A stretch of 32,924 bases of DNA from an uncultured Acidobacteriota bacterium (GCA_947259165.1 CAMYKY010000065.1:1-32924); one strand, 5' to 3'; counted from the first letter of the stretch, positions 7,672 through 15,894 are shown. Notes: a model not told the origin generated them from the sequence alone. Numbers and translations are program-made.

Positions 7672-9594
7672 ATGGCTGAGACACAATCCTCTATTCTCAT
7701 CGTCGACGACGATTCCGAGGACCTATCGGCGCTCAAAGGCGCGCTCGAATCGCTGGGATGCGAGCTTCACACGGTGTCGGACCCGCACGATGTGCTTCCC
7801 GCGGTATATCGGGAACAACCCGATGTCGTGGTGTTGGACGCACTCTTGCCGGGGTTGTCCGGATTCGATCTCTGCAAACAAATCAAGACCGATAGCGAGC
7901 TGAAGAACATCCAGGTCGTCATCATCACTGGCGTCTACTTGCGGCAACAGTACCGCCAAGAGGCGCTTCAGCAGTTCAAGGCGGACGGTTTTCTCACGAA
8001 ACCGTTCCGAGCCCCTGAGCTGCAACGCCTCGTCGTCGAGATGCTCTCCAAAAAGACCCGCAAACCGCAGGCCAGCTTTCTCAGTCGCCTAGGGCTCCCG
8101 GCCGGGTCTCAATCCCAGGACTCGAAAAAACGAGGGTTGTTCGGAAGGCTCTTCGGCAAAGAGGATCCAGCGTCGACGCGCATCGCTCCAGTTCCTCGGA
8201 GCCGCGTCGAGGGTCGGCCGCAACCGAAACCTCTCGGCAATTCCTCTTTGGCTCCCGAGGGAGAACCCGAGGTTGCGAAGCCGGAGCCCACCCCGACGAG
8301 CGTGCCCGGCGTCATATTTCCCACATCTGCGGTGTCGTCACCACCCGCTGCCGGGGAGGTAGAGGTTGCGAAATCGCGTCTTCCGGAGACTGAGGTCGAA
8401 CCCCAAGCGAAGGACGAACAGACAACGGCGGGAGTCTACTCTGACGCGAAGGAGACGATGAACGCGGGACCGGCGTCCACAGACGAGGACGCCCCGGATG
8501 AGAACCAGGCGCCAGAGGTTTCCGAGCTCCCTGAGACCGAGGGCCCACCGAGCACCAAAACGACCAGCCCTGCGCCTGCCGTGGCTGCCTCTGCAGGTGA
8601 AACTCCGGCTAACGAGTTGGACAACGAGGAGAGGGCGAAAACGCAAGCCGTTGAAGCTCTAGATCTCGACAACGCTACGGTCGCGGACAGCGGGAGGACG
8701 ATCGAGTGGACCACGGAGAAGCCGCCGCCGGCCGCCCCGAAACGGGTAGAGAGCCAACAGGCTTCCGCCGAGCTCGTTCCAGGATCGATGACGGAGCAAC
8801 CCCGCGCGAAGACAACCCCGCGAGCCGAAGAAAAGCTCCAGGCGACGAGCGAGCCCCACGTAGAAGAGAAGCCTGAGGAAGAGAAGGCTAAGGCCGAGGA
8901 AAAGCCCAAGGCGGAAAAGAAGTCCAAGGCGGAAAAGAAGTCCAAGGTGGAAAAGAAGCCCAAGGCGGAAAAGAAGTCCAAGGCGGGAAAGAAGTCCAAG
9001 GCGGAAAAGAAGTCTGCAGCGGACGCGAAGCCCGAGGCAGAGGAGAAGCCTGAGCAGGAGGATGGACCCGACCAGCAGGCCCCGGCCGCGGGGTCGGTCG
9101 AGGCTTCGAACAAGACCGCAGTGCGACGACCACAGCGCCGTGTGGGTGACGTCCCGGTTTATGACGAAGAGGACTTTCATTCCGAGCTCAAACGGGAGCT
9201 GTCGAAGTGCCGGCGGGTCGACCGACCGCTGACGCTGATCGTGATCCGGGTCGGTGACCTGGCTCAGATCGTTGAGTTGTTCGGCCGGGAGATCCGTGAC
9301 GCTGTACTCTGGCACGTCGCCGAGCACGCGATGGTGTCGTTGCGCGAAGTCGATCTCGTTGGGATGATCTCTTCGAAGAACCTGGTTGCGTTGACGGCTT
9401 TTGCGTCGGACAAATACGGCGGCGGCCGTGTGGTCGCGCGCATGCGAAAATCCGTAGACAAATCTCCCTTTCGTGTCAGCGAAGAAATGCCGCCGATCGT
9501 TCCCGCGCTCGAGTTCGGCATCTCGAGCTACCCCGACGACGGCGATGACGCCGAAATCCTGATGACCCAAGCCTGCGACGACATCACCCAATAG
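7672..9594 (+). CDS. Receiver-domain protein with lysine-rich linker and degenerate GGDEF-like domain
   Basis: The 640-residue product starts with a complete receiver domain (about 5-125): acidic cluster Asp12-Asp14, phosphoacceptor Asp56 in VVLDALLPG, Thr86 and Lys110 in TKPF. A long, Pro/Glu/Ala-rich low-complexity linker follows (about 130-490). It includes seven six-residue units of the form KAEKKS at 407-448. The C-terminal 150 residues look like a diguanylate cyclase fold: a FHSELKRELSKCRR start, then DLVGMISSKN where GGDEF should be (566-570), and a GISSYPDDGDDAEIL end. The active-site motif is lost, so cyclase activity is unlikely (inference). It is more likely a binding or scaffold output domain. 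No histidine kinase is adjacent. The start lacks a strong Shine-Dalgarno sequence. Confidence 0.85.
   Translation: MAETQSSILIVDDDSEDLSALKGALESLGCELHTVSDPHDVLPAVYREQPDVVVLDALLPGLSGFDLCKQIKTDSELKNIQVVIITGVYLRQQYRQEALQQFKADGFLTKPFRAPELQRLVVEMLSKKTRKPQASFLSRLGLPAGSQSQDSKKRGLFGRLFGKEDPASTRIAPVPRSRVEGRPQPKPLGNSSLAPEGEPEVAKPEPTPTSVPGVIFPTSAVSSPPAAGEVEVAKSRLPETEVEPQAKDEQTTAGVYSDAKETMNAGPASTDEDAPDENQAPEVSELPETEGPPSTKTTSPAPAVAASAGETPANELDNEERAKTQAVEALDLDNATVADSGRTIEWTTEKPPPAAPKRVESQQASAELVPGSMTEQPRAKTTPRAEEKLQATSEPHVEEKPEEEKAKAEEKPKAEKKSKAEKKSKVEKKPKAEKKSKAGKKSKAEKKSAADAKPEAEEKPEQEDGPDQQAPAAGSVEASNKTAVRRPQRRVGDVPVYDEEDFHSELKRELSKCRRVDRPLTLIVIRVGDLAQIVELFGREIRDAVLWHVAEHAMVSLREVDLVGMISSKNLVALTAFASDKYGGGRVVARMRKSVDKSPFRVSEEMPPIVPALEFGISSYPDDGDDAEILMTQACDDITQ
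8890..9015 (+). repeat. 18-bp tandem repeat inside the receiver-protein gene
   Basis: Six near-identical copies of an 18-bp unit (AAGGCGGAAAAGAAGTCC) run from 8908 to 9015, preceded by one diverged copy at 8890-8907. Because 18 is a multiple of three, copy changes keep the frame. Each unit encodes KAEKKS or a close variant, giving a positively charged, probably disordered or helical segment. The near identity of units suggests recent expansion. Confidence 0.9.
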
Positions 9595-9705
9595 CCACCC
9601 CGTAGGCACGGAGCCCACTGAGGGAACACGGAGACAAAGAGCCAAGTCTCGATGCAACCTCCGTGCATCGTGGTAAGGCTTTTGGATTTGGTATTATCCG
9701 GCGCG
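9595..9705. other. Intergenic region with CACGGAG copies and a small hairpin
   Basis: Two CACGGAG motifs lie here (9607-9613 and 9628-9634), members of the repeat family described elsewhere in the window. CGATGCA at 9650-9656 pairs with TGCATCG at 9664-9670 across a 7-nt loop. A run of T follows somewhat later (9681-9683), so it is at best a weak terminator for the receiver-protein gene. Confidence 0.4.
9689..9697 (+). promoter_or_regulatory. Extended -10 promoter element of the acetyltransferase gene
   Basis: TGGTATTAT is an extended -10 followed by the hexamer TATTAT. It ends 8 nt before the ATG at 9706. There is no Shine-Dalgarno sequence in the gap (CCGGCGCG). A transcript from this promoter would start at or within two bases of the ATG, so the message is probably leaderless. 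Confidence 0.5.
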
Positions 9706-10536
9706 ATGAGTGTCGAGATTAGAGACGTCGAGCGCCAGTCTGAGTACAAAGCGTGCGCGCAAATGCAGCTCGACGTCTGGGGGTTCCCCGAGATCGAGGT
9801 CGTCCCAGCAGGCTTCCTCATCGCGATGCACCACTACAGCGGGACGGTCATCGGAGCGTTCGACGGTGAGCGCATGGTGGGTTTCGTCTGTGGTTTCGGC
9901 GGTTGGGACGGTGGGCGGCCGTACCACCACTCGCACATGCTGGCGGTCCTGCCCGAGTATCGAGGGCAGCAAATCGGCGAGAACCTCAAATGGGCCCAGC
10001 GGGATCGAGTCCTCACCCAGGGCGTCGAGCTCATCAATTGGACTTACGATCCTCTGCAAGCGCCCAATGCGAATCTAAACATCAACCGACTGGGTTGCGT
10101 GGTGCGACGCTACATCGTGAATCTTTACGGGGTGAGCGACAGCCCGCTCCATGGAGGTCTTCCTACCGATCGATTCGAGGCAGAGTGGCACCTGAAGAGC
10201 GGGCGGGTTTCGAACGCGCGCGCGGGTCGTTGGAACGAATGGCCGGGCTGGGAGAAGTTGCCGCGAGCCAACCGCACCCGTCTCACTTCGGACAACTTGC
10301 TGACGTGCGAGGAGACGCTCGATGTGAACCTCGAGGTCGATGCGCTACTGGTCGAGGTCCCGATGAAGATCGCGGATCTGATGGCCCAAGACCGCGACCT
10401 CGCGCTCGAATGGCGGTATCAGGCGCGCACTCTTTTTCAGGAGTATTTCAAGAAGGGTTATCGCGTCGAAGGCCTCCATCGCGGCGAACTCAGCGCCTTT
10501 TACCGGCTCACGCGCGAGCTCGACGCCTCCGATTGA
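9706..10536 (+). CDS. GNAT-superfamily acetyltransferase-like protein (COG3375 type)
   Basis: The 276-residue product has an N-terminal GNAT fold. The acetyl-CoA-binding motif A is visible as HMLAVLPEYRGQQIGENLKWAQR (around 75-97), with the R-G-Q-Q-I-G pyrophosphate loop. The C-terminal half, with NLYGVSDSPLHGGLPTDRF and AEWHLKSGRV, matches what I recall of COG3375, a conserved uncharacterised family. Substrate is unknown. I chose the ATG at 9706 rather than the frame limit at 9652, because the family begins near this point and an extended -10 sits 8 nt upstream. It converges with the hydratase gene: the two stops are only 5 bp apart, and no terminator hairpin is visible between them. Confidence 0.85.
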   Translation: MSVEIRDVERQSEYKACAQMQLDVWGFPEIEVVPAGFLIAMHHYSGTVIGAFDGERMVGFVCGFGGWDGGRPYHHSHMLAVLPEYRGQQIGENLKWAQRDRVLTQGVELINWTYDPLQAPNANLNINRLGCVVRRYIVNLYGVSDSPLHGGLPTDRFEAEWHLKSGRVSNARAGRWNEWPGWEKLPRANRTRLTSDNLLTCEETLDVNLEVDALLVEVPMKIADLMAQDRDLALEWRYQARTLFQEYFKKGYRVEGLHRGELSAFYRLTRELDASD

Positions 10537-10541
10537 GCCGG

Positions 10542-11318
10542 TTACTTGCCGACCCAGCACGGCGTTCGCTTCTCGAGAAACGCCGTCATCCCTTCCTGAG
10601 CATCGAGCGCCATGGCATTCATGCTCATGACTTCTTTGGCGTAGTCGTAGGCTTTGCCCTGATCGAGATCTATTTGAGTATAGAACGCCTGCTTGCCGAG
10701 GGCGACGACAAGAGAGCTCGCATCGGCGACTTGCTGGCCGAGAGCTTCGGTTTCTTCACGGAGCTTGTCGTGAGCAACGACGGTATTGACGAGGCCCCAA
10801 TCGCTTGCGGTGGCCGCGTCGATGGGGCGTCCGGTCAGTAACATTTGCATCGCACGCTTTCTCCCGATCGCCCGTGATAGCGCCACCATCGGCGTGGTAC
10901 AAAACAGACCTATCTTCACGCCGGGTGTTGCGAATCGGGCCTCTTCGGCCGCGACTGCGAGATCGCAGGTCGCAACGAGCTGGCAGCCAGCCGCGGTGGC
11001 GATGCCTGGGACCTCGGCGATCACGGGCTCGGGAATCCCTTGAACGGTCTGCATCATTTCAACGCAGGTTTCGAAGACATGGCGCTGATGGTTGATATCT
11101 TTGTCGACCATCTCGGGCAAGTAGTGGCCGGCCGAAAACGCCGGGCCTTCCGCGCCGAGGATGATGACACGCACATCCGCGTTCGTGCTCAAGTGTTTGA
11201 GGCCGCGAGTGACTTCGTTCATCATTTCCACCGATAATGCGTTGCGCTTCTCGGGCCAGGCGAGGGTTAGTCGAGCGACGGGTCCGGTTGCTTCTATGCG
11301 AATTCGTTCATACGGCAA
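10542..11318 (-). CDS. Enoyl-CoA hydratase/isomerase homologue (ECHDC3-like)
   Basis: The 258-residue crotonase-fold protein has the first oxyanion-hole segment FSAGHYLPEM (61-70) and the second, ATAAGCQLVATCDLAVA (108-123). The catalytic glutamates of hydratases are replaced: Gln113 stands where Glu144 of the rat enzyme is, and Gly133 where Glu164 is. The motif series GCQLVATCDLAVA, FATPGVKIGLFCTTP and the C-terminal QEGMTAFLEKRTPCW closely recalls animal ECHDC3 and its bacterial relatives, whose reaction is not well defined. It probably binds an acyl-CoA but may not hydrate it. The start is TTG at 11318, supported by AAGGAG seven bases upstream. A nearby ATG (11311) is out of frame. It lies 15 bp downstream of the symporter gene. 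Confidence 0.87.
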   Translation of the reverse strand: MPYERIRIEATGPVARLTLAWPEKRNALSVEMMNEVTRGLKHLSTNADVRVIILGAEGPAFSAGHYLPEMVDKDINHQRHVFETCVEMMQTVQGIPEPVIAEVPGIATAAGCQLVATCDLAVAAEEARFATPGVKIGLFCTTPMVALSRAIGRKRAMQMLLTGRPIDAATASDWGLVNTVVAHDKLREETEALGQQVADASSLVVALGKQAFYTQIDLDQGKAYDYAKEVMSMNAMALDAQEGMTAFLEKRTPCWVGK

Positions 11319-11333
11319 GACGCTTCTCCTTGA

Positions 11334-12818
11334 TTACGAATCTTCGTTCGAGACGAACTGCTTCCACGTGGCCTCTGGTGAGGGGCGCGTCAATAGGCTC
11401 CCAATGACGAGACCGAGGATTGACGCGGTCGCTGCCGGGTAGATGATGTAGTCGTAGTCGAGCGGAAGCTGGAACAAGCCCAGATCCAGGTGGCCCATAC
11501 CAGCGGTGGCGAGGGCACCAAACAAAATGGTCGTCGCGATCCCGAGCGCGATCGACACCACCCCCCCGGTGGGGGTCACTCGCTTCCATAAAAAAGCCGC
11601 GAGAAGCGCTGGGGTGACGGCCGCGCCGACCATGGTGTAAGCGTAGAGCGCCATGTCGAGAATGCTGGTAAACCGCGTGGTCACGATGTAGGCGACGATC
11701 GCGAGGACGACGATCATGGCTCGCTGGAAGAGGATGATGCCTTTCTCGCTGATGTCCGGGTTGATGAACCGTTGATAGATGTCGCGGGAGAAGTTTGTCG
11801 ACGGGACCATGAGAAACGTCGTCGCGGTCGAGAACACGATCGCGACACTGCCGGCGAGCAGAAGACACCCCGCGACAACGGGAAGGTTGTTGCGGGCGAG
11901 TACGAGCAGGATCGTCTCCGTCGCACGGGCATCGAAGGTCCCATCGGCAGCTCTGAACGCCGTGTCGGTCCAATAGGTCCCTGCGGCGAAGATCGCGGTC
12001 GTGTCGAGCAACGTCTCTACCAGAATCACTCCCAGGATCATTCCGATAACCGCTTTGCGCGCGGCGGCTTCATCCTTCGCCGCAAAAAACTTCTGGTACA
12101 TGCTGCTCTCGCCCAGAAGGAGGAAAAGCGTGGGCAGGAAAAGACCGAACGCCGCCGAAATACCAAGTCGTCCGGTCACCGTGAAATGCGTTGCGGGCAA
12201 AGTTTCAGTCAGCGTGGTCCAACCACCCGCGCCCGCTAGAGCGAGCGGTGCGGCGATGACGATGCTCACCAGGATAATGAGCCCGTTGAAAACGTCGAGC
12301 GACACGATGGAGAGCATTCCCGCTGTGACCGTAAACAAGATCACGAGGACGCAGATAATGGCCTTACCTTTGTCAGCATCGATAGCTGGATAAAGGATAT
12401 TGATCAGCCGTCCTCCGCCGATGAACTGGTAGCCTGCGATCGTCAAGTAGGCGATCGTGATCGCGAGAGTGCCCAGCAAACGCGCGGCGGGGTTGTACCG
12501 CGTCTCGAGGAGATCGGGCACCGTGTATTGCGCGATACGCCGAACCCGGCCAGCCAGAAAGTAGACGATTGCGATCCCGACCCAAGCGCCGGCGCTCATC
12601 CACAGGGCGGAGAATCCTTCTCGAAAACCGCGCCCCGCGCCCGCGAACAGGCTCCCGGAGCCGATCCAGGTGCAAACCAACGTGCCCACCAGGAAATACC
12701 AGGGAACGTTTCGCCCGGCGACCATGAAGTCGTCTTGGGTCTTGACCTGGCGAGATCGATACAGGCTGACGGCGACCAGAAACGCAAGGTACCCAGCGAC
12801 GACGACGACGTAGATCAT
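11334..12818 (-). CDS. Sodium:solute symporter (SSS family)
   Basis: The 494-residue protein is hydrophobic with roughly 12-14 membrane segments. It has the SSS-family start, where a first helix is followed by a charged loop and then DDFMVAGRNVPWYF and GTLVCTWIGSGSLF (about 29-58). Such carriers couple solute uptake to the sodium gradient. The substrate cannot be told from sequence. Length is within the family range. The ATG at 12818 is preceded by a TAGAAT hexamer with a 6-nt gap and no Shine-Dalgarno sequence. The ECHDC3-like gene follows 15 bp after the stop and is likely cotranscribed. Confidence 0.92.
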   Translation of the reverse strand: MIYVVVVAGYLAFLVAVSLYRSRQVKTQDDFMVAGRNVPWYFLVGTLVCTWIGSGSLFAGAGRGFREGFSALWMSAGAWVGIAIVYFLAGRVRRIAQYTVPDLLETRYNPAARLLGTLAITIAYLTIAGYQFIGGGRLINILYPAIDADKGKAIICVLVILFTVTAGMLSIVSLDVFNGLIILVSIVIAAPLALAGAGGWTTLTETLPATHFTVTGRLGISAAFGLFLPTLFLLLGESSMYQKFFAAKDEAAARKAVIGMILGVILVETLLDTTAIFAAGTYWTDTAFRAADGTFDARATETILLVLARNNLPVVAGCLLLAGSVAIVFSTATTFLMVPSTNFSRDIYQRFINPDISEKGIILFQRAMIVVLAIVAYIVTTRFTSILDMALYAYTMVGAAVTPALLAAFLWKRVTPTGGVVSIALGIATTILFGALATAGMGHLDLGLFQLPLDYDYIIYPAATASILGLVIGSLLTRPSPEATWKQFVSNEDS

Positions 12819-12824
12819 TTGCCG

Positions 12825-12830
12825 ATTCTA
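12825..12830 (-). promoter_or_regulatory. -10 promoter element of the symporter gene
   Basis: The minus strand has TAGAAT, followed by exactly 6 nt (CGGCAA) and the ATG. That spacing would place the transcription start on the A of the start codon. No Shine-Dalgarno sequence is present. The region where a -35 box would lie is made of CGGCTAT heptamer repeats. Confidence 0.5.
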
Positions 12831-12834
12831 GTGC

Positions 12835-12868
12835 AGCTATTGGCTATCGGCTATCGGCTATCGGCTAT
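12835..12868. repeat. CGGCTAT heptamer tandem array
   Basis: Three exact copies of CGGCTAT and a variant TGGCTAT run in tandem, with a partial copy before them. The array lies in the short gap between the add stop (12873) and the symporter promoter. A two-copy version is at 4954-4971. Since the unit is 7 bp, changes in copy number would shift spacing to any upstream promoter element. Confidence 0.8.
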
Positions 12869-12872
12869 CCGG

Positions 12873-13871
12873 TTACGCTTCGGCTAGCTCGGTCTTGAGT
12901 CGGGTTTTAGTGGGTTCGTCGGCCCAGGTGGAGTCGATAGCGTTTTCGATCAGCTTCTTGATTTCAGTCAGCGAAAAACTCAGCTCATTGGCGAGGGCGA
13001 CGTACTCCGCGTCGAGTGACGTGTCGAACATCTTCGGATCGTCCGTGTTGACCGAGACCAGGAGTCCCTTGTCGAAGAAGGAGCGGATCGGGTGTTGTGC
13101 GAGGGTTTCGACGACTCCGGTCCGCAGGTTGGAGATCGGACACATCTCGATCGGAACCTTTTGCTGCAGCAGAAACTCGACGAGCTCAGGGTCTTCCGCG
13201 GCGCGGGTACCGTGACCGATTCGGTCAACCTTTAGGCAACGTAGCGCTCCCCAGACGCTGGCGGGGCCGGCCGCCTCGCCGGCGTGGGCAGTGGTGCGAA
13301 GCCCTAGCGAGCGCGCTTCGTCGTAGACGCCCTCGTAGGGTTCCGGTGGATGGTTGTGCTCCGAACCCCCGATCCCGATCCCGACGATCTGCATCGATTG
13401 CGTCCCGGCGATTTCCGCGAGCCAGCCCCGCGCGCGGTCGGGGCCGAAGTCGCGGGTTAGATCGGCAATGAGTCGTATCTCGATTCCGGCACGTTGCGAG
13501 TCGAGGCCTTTGCGCACCGCCTCGGTGATCCGGGCAACCTCGAGTCCGTGGAGTTCGTGGAAATCACCCGGCGAGTGGAATGCCTCGACGTAGCGGATGT
13601 TTTGGTGGGTCAGGTCCTCGGCAACAGCGGCGGCCATGAAAGTGAAGTCGTCGTACTCGCGGATAAATCCGTTTTTCCACATCCACGTTTCGAGGAAATG
13701 AGGAAAGTCTCGGTAACGGAATTTGTCCGCGAGAGTGGCGATGTCGGGCACCTCGTCGGTCGCGCCGTATTTCTTGACGAGCTCCCAGAGGGCCGGGAGC
13801 GGGATCGCGCCCTCCAGATGCAGATGAATCTCGACTTTGGGAAGGTTGCGAATTCGCTGAGAAAGAGTCAC
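12873..13871 (-). CDS. add: Adenosine deaminase family protein
   Basis: Members deaminate adenosine (or in some bacteria adenine or aminofutalosine) in the cytoplasm. From GTG at 13871 the protein is 332 residues, normal for the family. Motifs: KVEIHLHLEG with His16 and His18, HAGE with His196 and Glu199, His220 in RIGHGTR, MCPISN, and VNTDDP with Asp277 and Asp278. The frame is open further upstream to 14066, but that would overlap the ABC exporter. The GTG lies 7 bp after the exporter stop and just before the conserved start, so I chose it. It is cotranscribed with the exporter. Aminofutalosine deaminase (menaquinone route) is the main alternative, as it shares these motifs. Confidence 0.9.
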   Translation of the reverse strand: MTLSQRIRNLPKVEIHLHLEGAIPLPALWELVKKYGATDEVPDIATLADKFRYRDFPHFLETWMWKNGFIREYDDFTFMAAAVAEDLTHQNIRYVEAFHSPGDFHELHGLEVARITEAVRKGLDSQRAGIEIRLIADLTRDFGPDRARGWLAEIAGTQSMQIVGIGIGGSEHNHPPEPYEGVYDEARSLGLRTTAHAGEAAGPASVWGALRCLKVDRIGHGTRAAEDPELVEFLLQQKVPIEMCPISNLRTGVVETLAQHPIRSFFDKGLLVSVNTDDPKMFDTSLDAEYVALANELSFSLTEIKKLIENAIDSTWADEPTKTRLKTELAEA

Positions 13872-13878
13872 GGGACTC

Positions 13879-15717
13879 TCAGAGATTTCTTCTCGGGTTG
13901 AATGCGGCGGCGGCAGTCTCGGGCGCTTCCGGTTCCGGAGTGAAGTCTTCACCGGGGTTGATGAACCGATTGAGCTCGAGCCGATATTGTCGGTCGTAAA
14001 GCTCGCGGTAGCGGCCGTCCAGCGCGAGTAGTGTCTCGTGATTGCCTCTCTCGACAATCTCGCCATCTTCGATGACGAGAATCTGGTCGGCGCTGACGAT
14101 CGTGGATAGGCGGTGCGCGATCACGAACGTGGTTCGTCCCGAGCGTAGCGTTTGCAGGCCGTCTTGAATGAGCGATTCGCTCTCGCTGTCGAGGCTCGAC
14201 GTCGCTTCATCGAGAATCAGTATTTTGGGGTCGGCGAGGATCGCGCGAGCGATCGCGATGCGTTGGCGCTGGCCGCCACTGACTTTGACGCCGCGCTCGC
14301 CCACGACACTGTCGTAGCCGTCTTCGAATCCGACGATGAACTCGTCGCTGTGAGCGATTCGGCTCACCTCCCGAATCTCTTCATCAGTTGCCTGCGGTCT
14401 CGCATAGGCGATGTTCTCCGAGATCGTCCCATCGAAGAGAAAATTCTCCTGCAGTACGACGCCGACGTGTGATCGATAGTCAGATAACCGCACCGACTCG
14501 ACGTCCTTTCCGTCGATGAGGACTCGTCCCGACTGCGGCCGGTTGAACGCGAGAACGAGACTGGCGAGCGTACTCTTTCCCGAGCCGCTCGAGCCGACGA
14601 GCGCCGTGGTCGTTCCGGAAGGGGCCTCGAACGAAATGTGTTTGAGAACCGGGACGCCTTCCTGGTAGGCGAAGCTCACGTCCTCGAAGACGATGTCCCC
14701 AGAGACGGCAGGAAGTGCCTCGCGCGAGTTGTCGTCCGCGTCCTCGGTCAATAGCGATCGGATCTCACGGATGCGGTCGAGTCCCGCGAACGCCTCGCTG
14801 AGCTGCGTGGAGATTGAAGAAATTTGAACCAGCGGGGCCGCCACGAGACCGGTGAAGAAGATGTACATCACGAAGTCGCCCAGAGTCATGGTGCCTGCCA
14901 GGATCGCTCGGCCACCCATCAGAATCATGAGAACGCCGACGACTCCGAAGATGAGCGTCGAGCCCGCCGAGATACCGGCCACGGCGGTGACGGACTTCTT
15001 GACGTTGTGGAACAACGCGTCGACGTTGGCGCCGAAGATCCCCGACTCGCGCTTCTCTGCGTTGTAGGACTTCACGATGCGGATCCCGCCGAGCGCCTCA
15101 CCCAAACGGCCCGTGGCCGTCGCGTTGAGCGCGCCGCGTGCGCGGAACAACGGACGCAGCTTCATGAACGCGAGCGCCATCATCCCGCCAAACACCGCAA
15201 GAACGATGAGAGTGAGAGACGTCATGCGCCAGTTGAGGTAGAACAGCACCGTCAGAGCGACGGACGCCGTCAGCATGCCGCCGGCGAGCTGGACGAGTCC
15301 TGTTCCCACGAGATTGCGAATGCCCTCGGCGTCCGCCATGATCCTGGAGATCAGCTCACCGCTCTTGACCGAATCGAAGTACGCCGTCGGCAGCCGCAGG
15401 ACGTGGTCGTGCACGGTTTTGCGCATCTCGGTGATCGCATGCTGCGCGGCGACACCGAGGATTTGAGAGTTAGCGAACCCCGCCGACGCTTGTATGAGGG
15501 TTGCGATGCCCACCGCGGTCGCTAGCGGGGCGAGGAGCTCGGCGCGACCATTCCCGATAACCTCGTCGATCAGATACTTCGACGTCGCCGGCAGGACCAG
15601 TGCCGCAAGCCGCCCGAACACCATCAGAACGAAGCCCAGGACGAGCCGGTATCGCCGCTGCCATATGATGTCCCGAGCCTCCCGCCAAACGACACGCTTG
15701 TCCTGCTGATCAGTCAT
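13879..15717 (-). CDS. ABC exporter, fused membrane and ATPase domains (MsbA/multidrug type)
   Basis: The 612-residue half-transporter has an N-terminal membrane domain (about 20-310, six segments) and a C-terminal ATPase domain. The ATPase shows Walker A GSSGSGKST (375-383), the signature VSGGQRQR (479-486, Val in place of the usual Leu), Walker B ILILDEATSSLD (499-510) and the switch His535. Such proteins work as dimers and move lipids, drugs or peptides outward across the inner membrane. The substrate is unknown, and lipid A flipping (MsbA) is only one possibility. The C-terminal tail of about 30 residues is acidic and Ala/Pro-rich. The ATG is preceded by TAAGCT with a 6-nt gap and no Shine-Dalgarno sequence. 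adenosine deaminase follows 7 bp downstream. Confidence 0.93.
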   Translation of the reverse strand: MTDQQDKRVVWREARDIIWQRRYRLVLGFVLMVFGRLAALVLPATSKYLIDEVIGNGRAELLAPLATAVGIATLIQASAGFANSQILGVAAQHAITEMRKTVHDHVLRLPTAYFDSVKSGELISRIMADAEGIRNLVGTGLVQLAGGMLTASVALTVLFYLNWRMTSLTLIVLAVFGGMMALAFMKLRPLFRARGALNATATGRLGEALGGIRIVKSYNAEKRESGIFGANVDALFHNVKKSVTAVAGISAGSTLIFGVVGVLMILMGGRAILAGTMTLGDFVMYIFFTGLVAAPLVQISSISTQLSEAFAGLDRIREIRSLLTEDADDNSREALPAVSGDIVFEDVSFAYQEGVPVLKHISFEAPSGTTTALVGSSGSGKSTLASLVLAFNRPQSGRVLIDGKDVESVRLSDYRSHVGVVLQENFLFDGTISENIAYARPQATDEEIREVSRIAHSDEFIVGFEDGYDSVVGERGVKVSGGQRQRIAIARAILADPKILILDEATSSLDSESESLIQDGLQTLRSGRTTFVIAHRLSTIVSADQILVIEDGEIVERGNHETLLALDGRYRELYDRQYRLELNRFINPGEDFTPEPEAPETAAAAFNPRRNL

Positions 15718-15723
15718 TTGTGT

Positions 15724-15729
15724 AGCTTA
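15724..15729 (-). promoter_or_regulatory. -10-like element of the ABC exporter gene
   Basis: The minus strand has TAAGCT preceded by GTG, then exactly 6 nt (ACACAA) and the ATG. TAAGCT keeps the T, A and final T of the -10 consensus. The spacing would make the message leaderless. It is the weakest of the four such sites in this window. Confidence 0.4.
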
Positions 15730-15894
15730 CACCAGAGGCTGATCAGGCCCCGTGACTGACACTGTTGAGGAAAATCGCTCCCGTTGCCGATTGATTGATG
15801 GTTGTGAGCTGAGTGTGGGGGAGGTGTAGTTCTGGAACGCCTGAGCTTCTGAGGCTGGTTTTGGGCCTCAGCTTCGGGCTTGGGGTTATCAAAT

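Noticed and set aside
8908-9015. Possible CRISPR-like array
   Set aside because: Units are contiguous with no spacers, are 18 bp long and stay in one coding frame.
8659-9657. Antisense open frame (332 codons) opposite the receiver protein
   Set aside because: Its leucine-rich repeat (LGLLFRL units) is only the inverse of the lysine-rich coding repeat on the plus strand.
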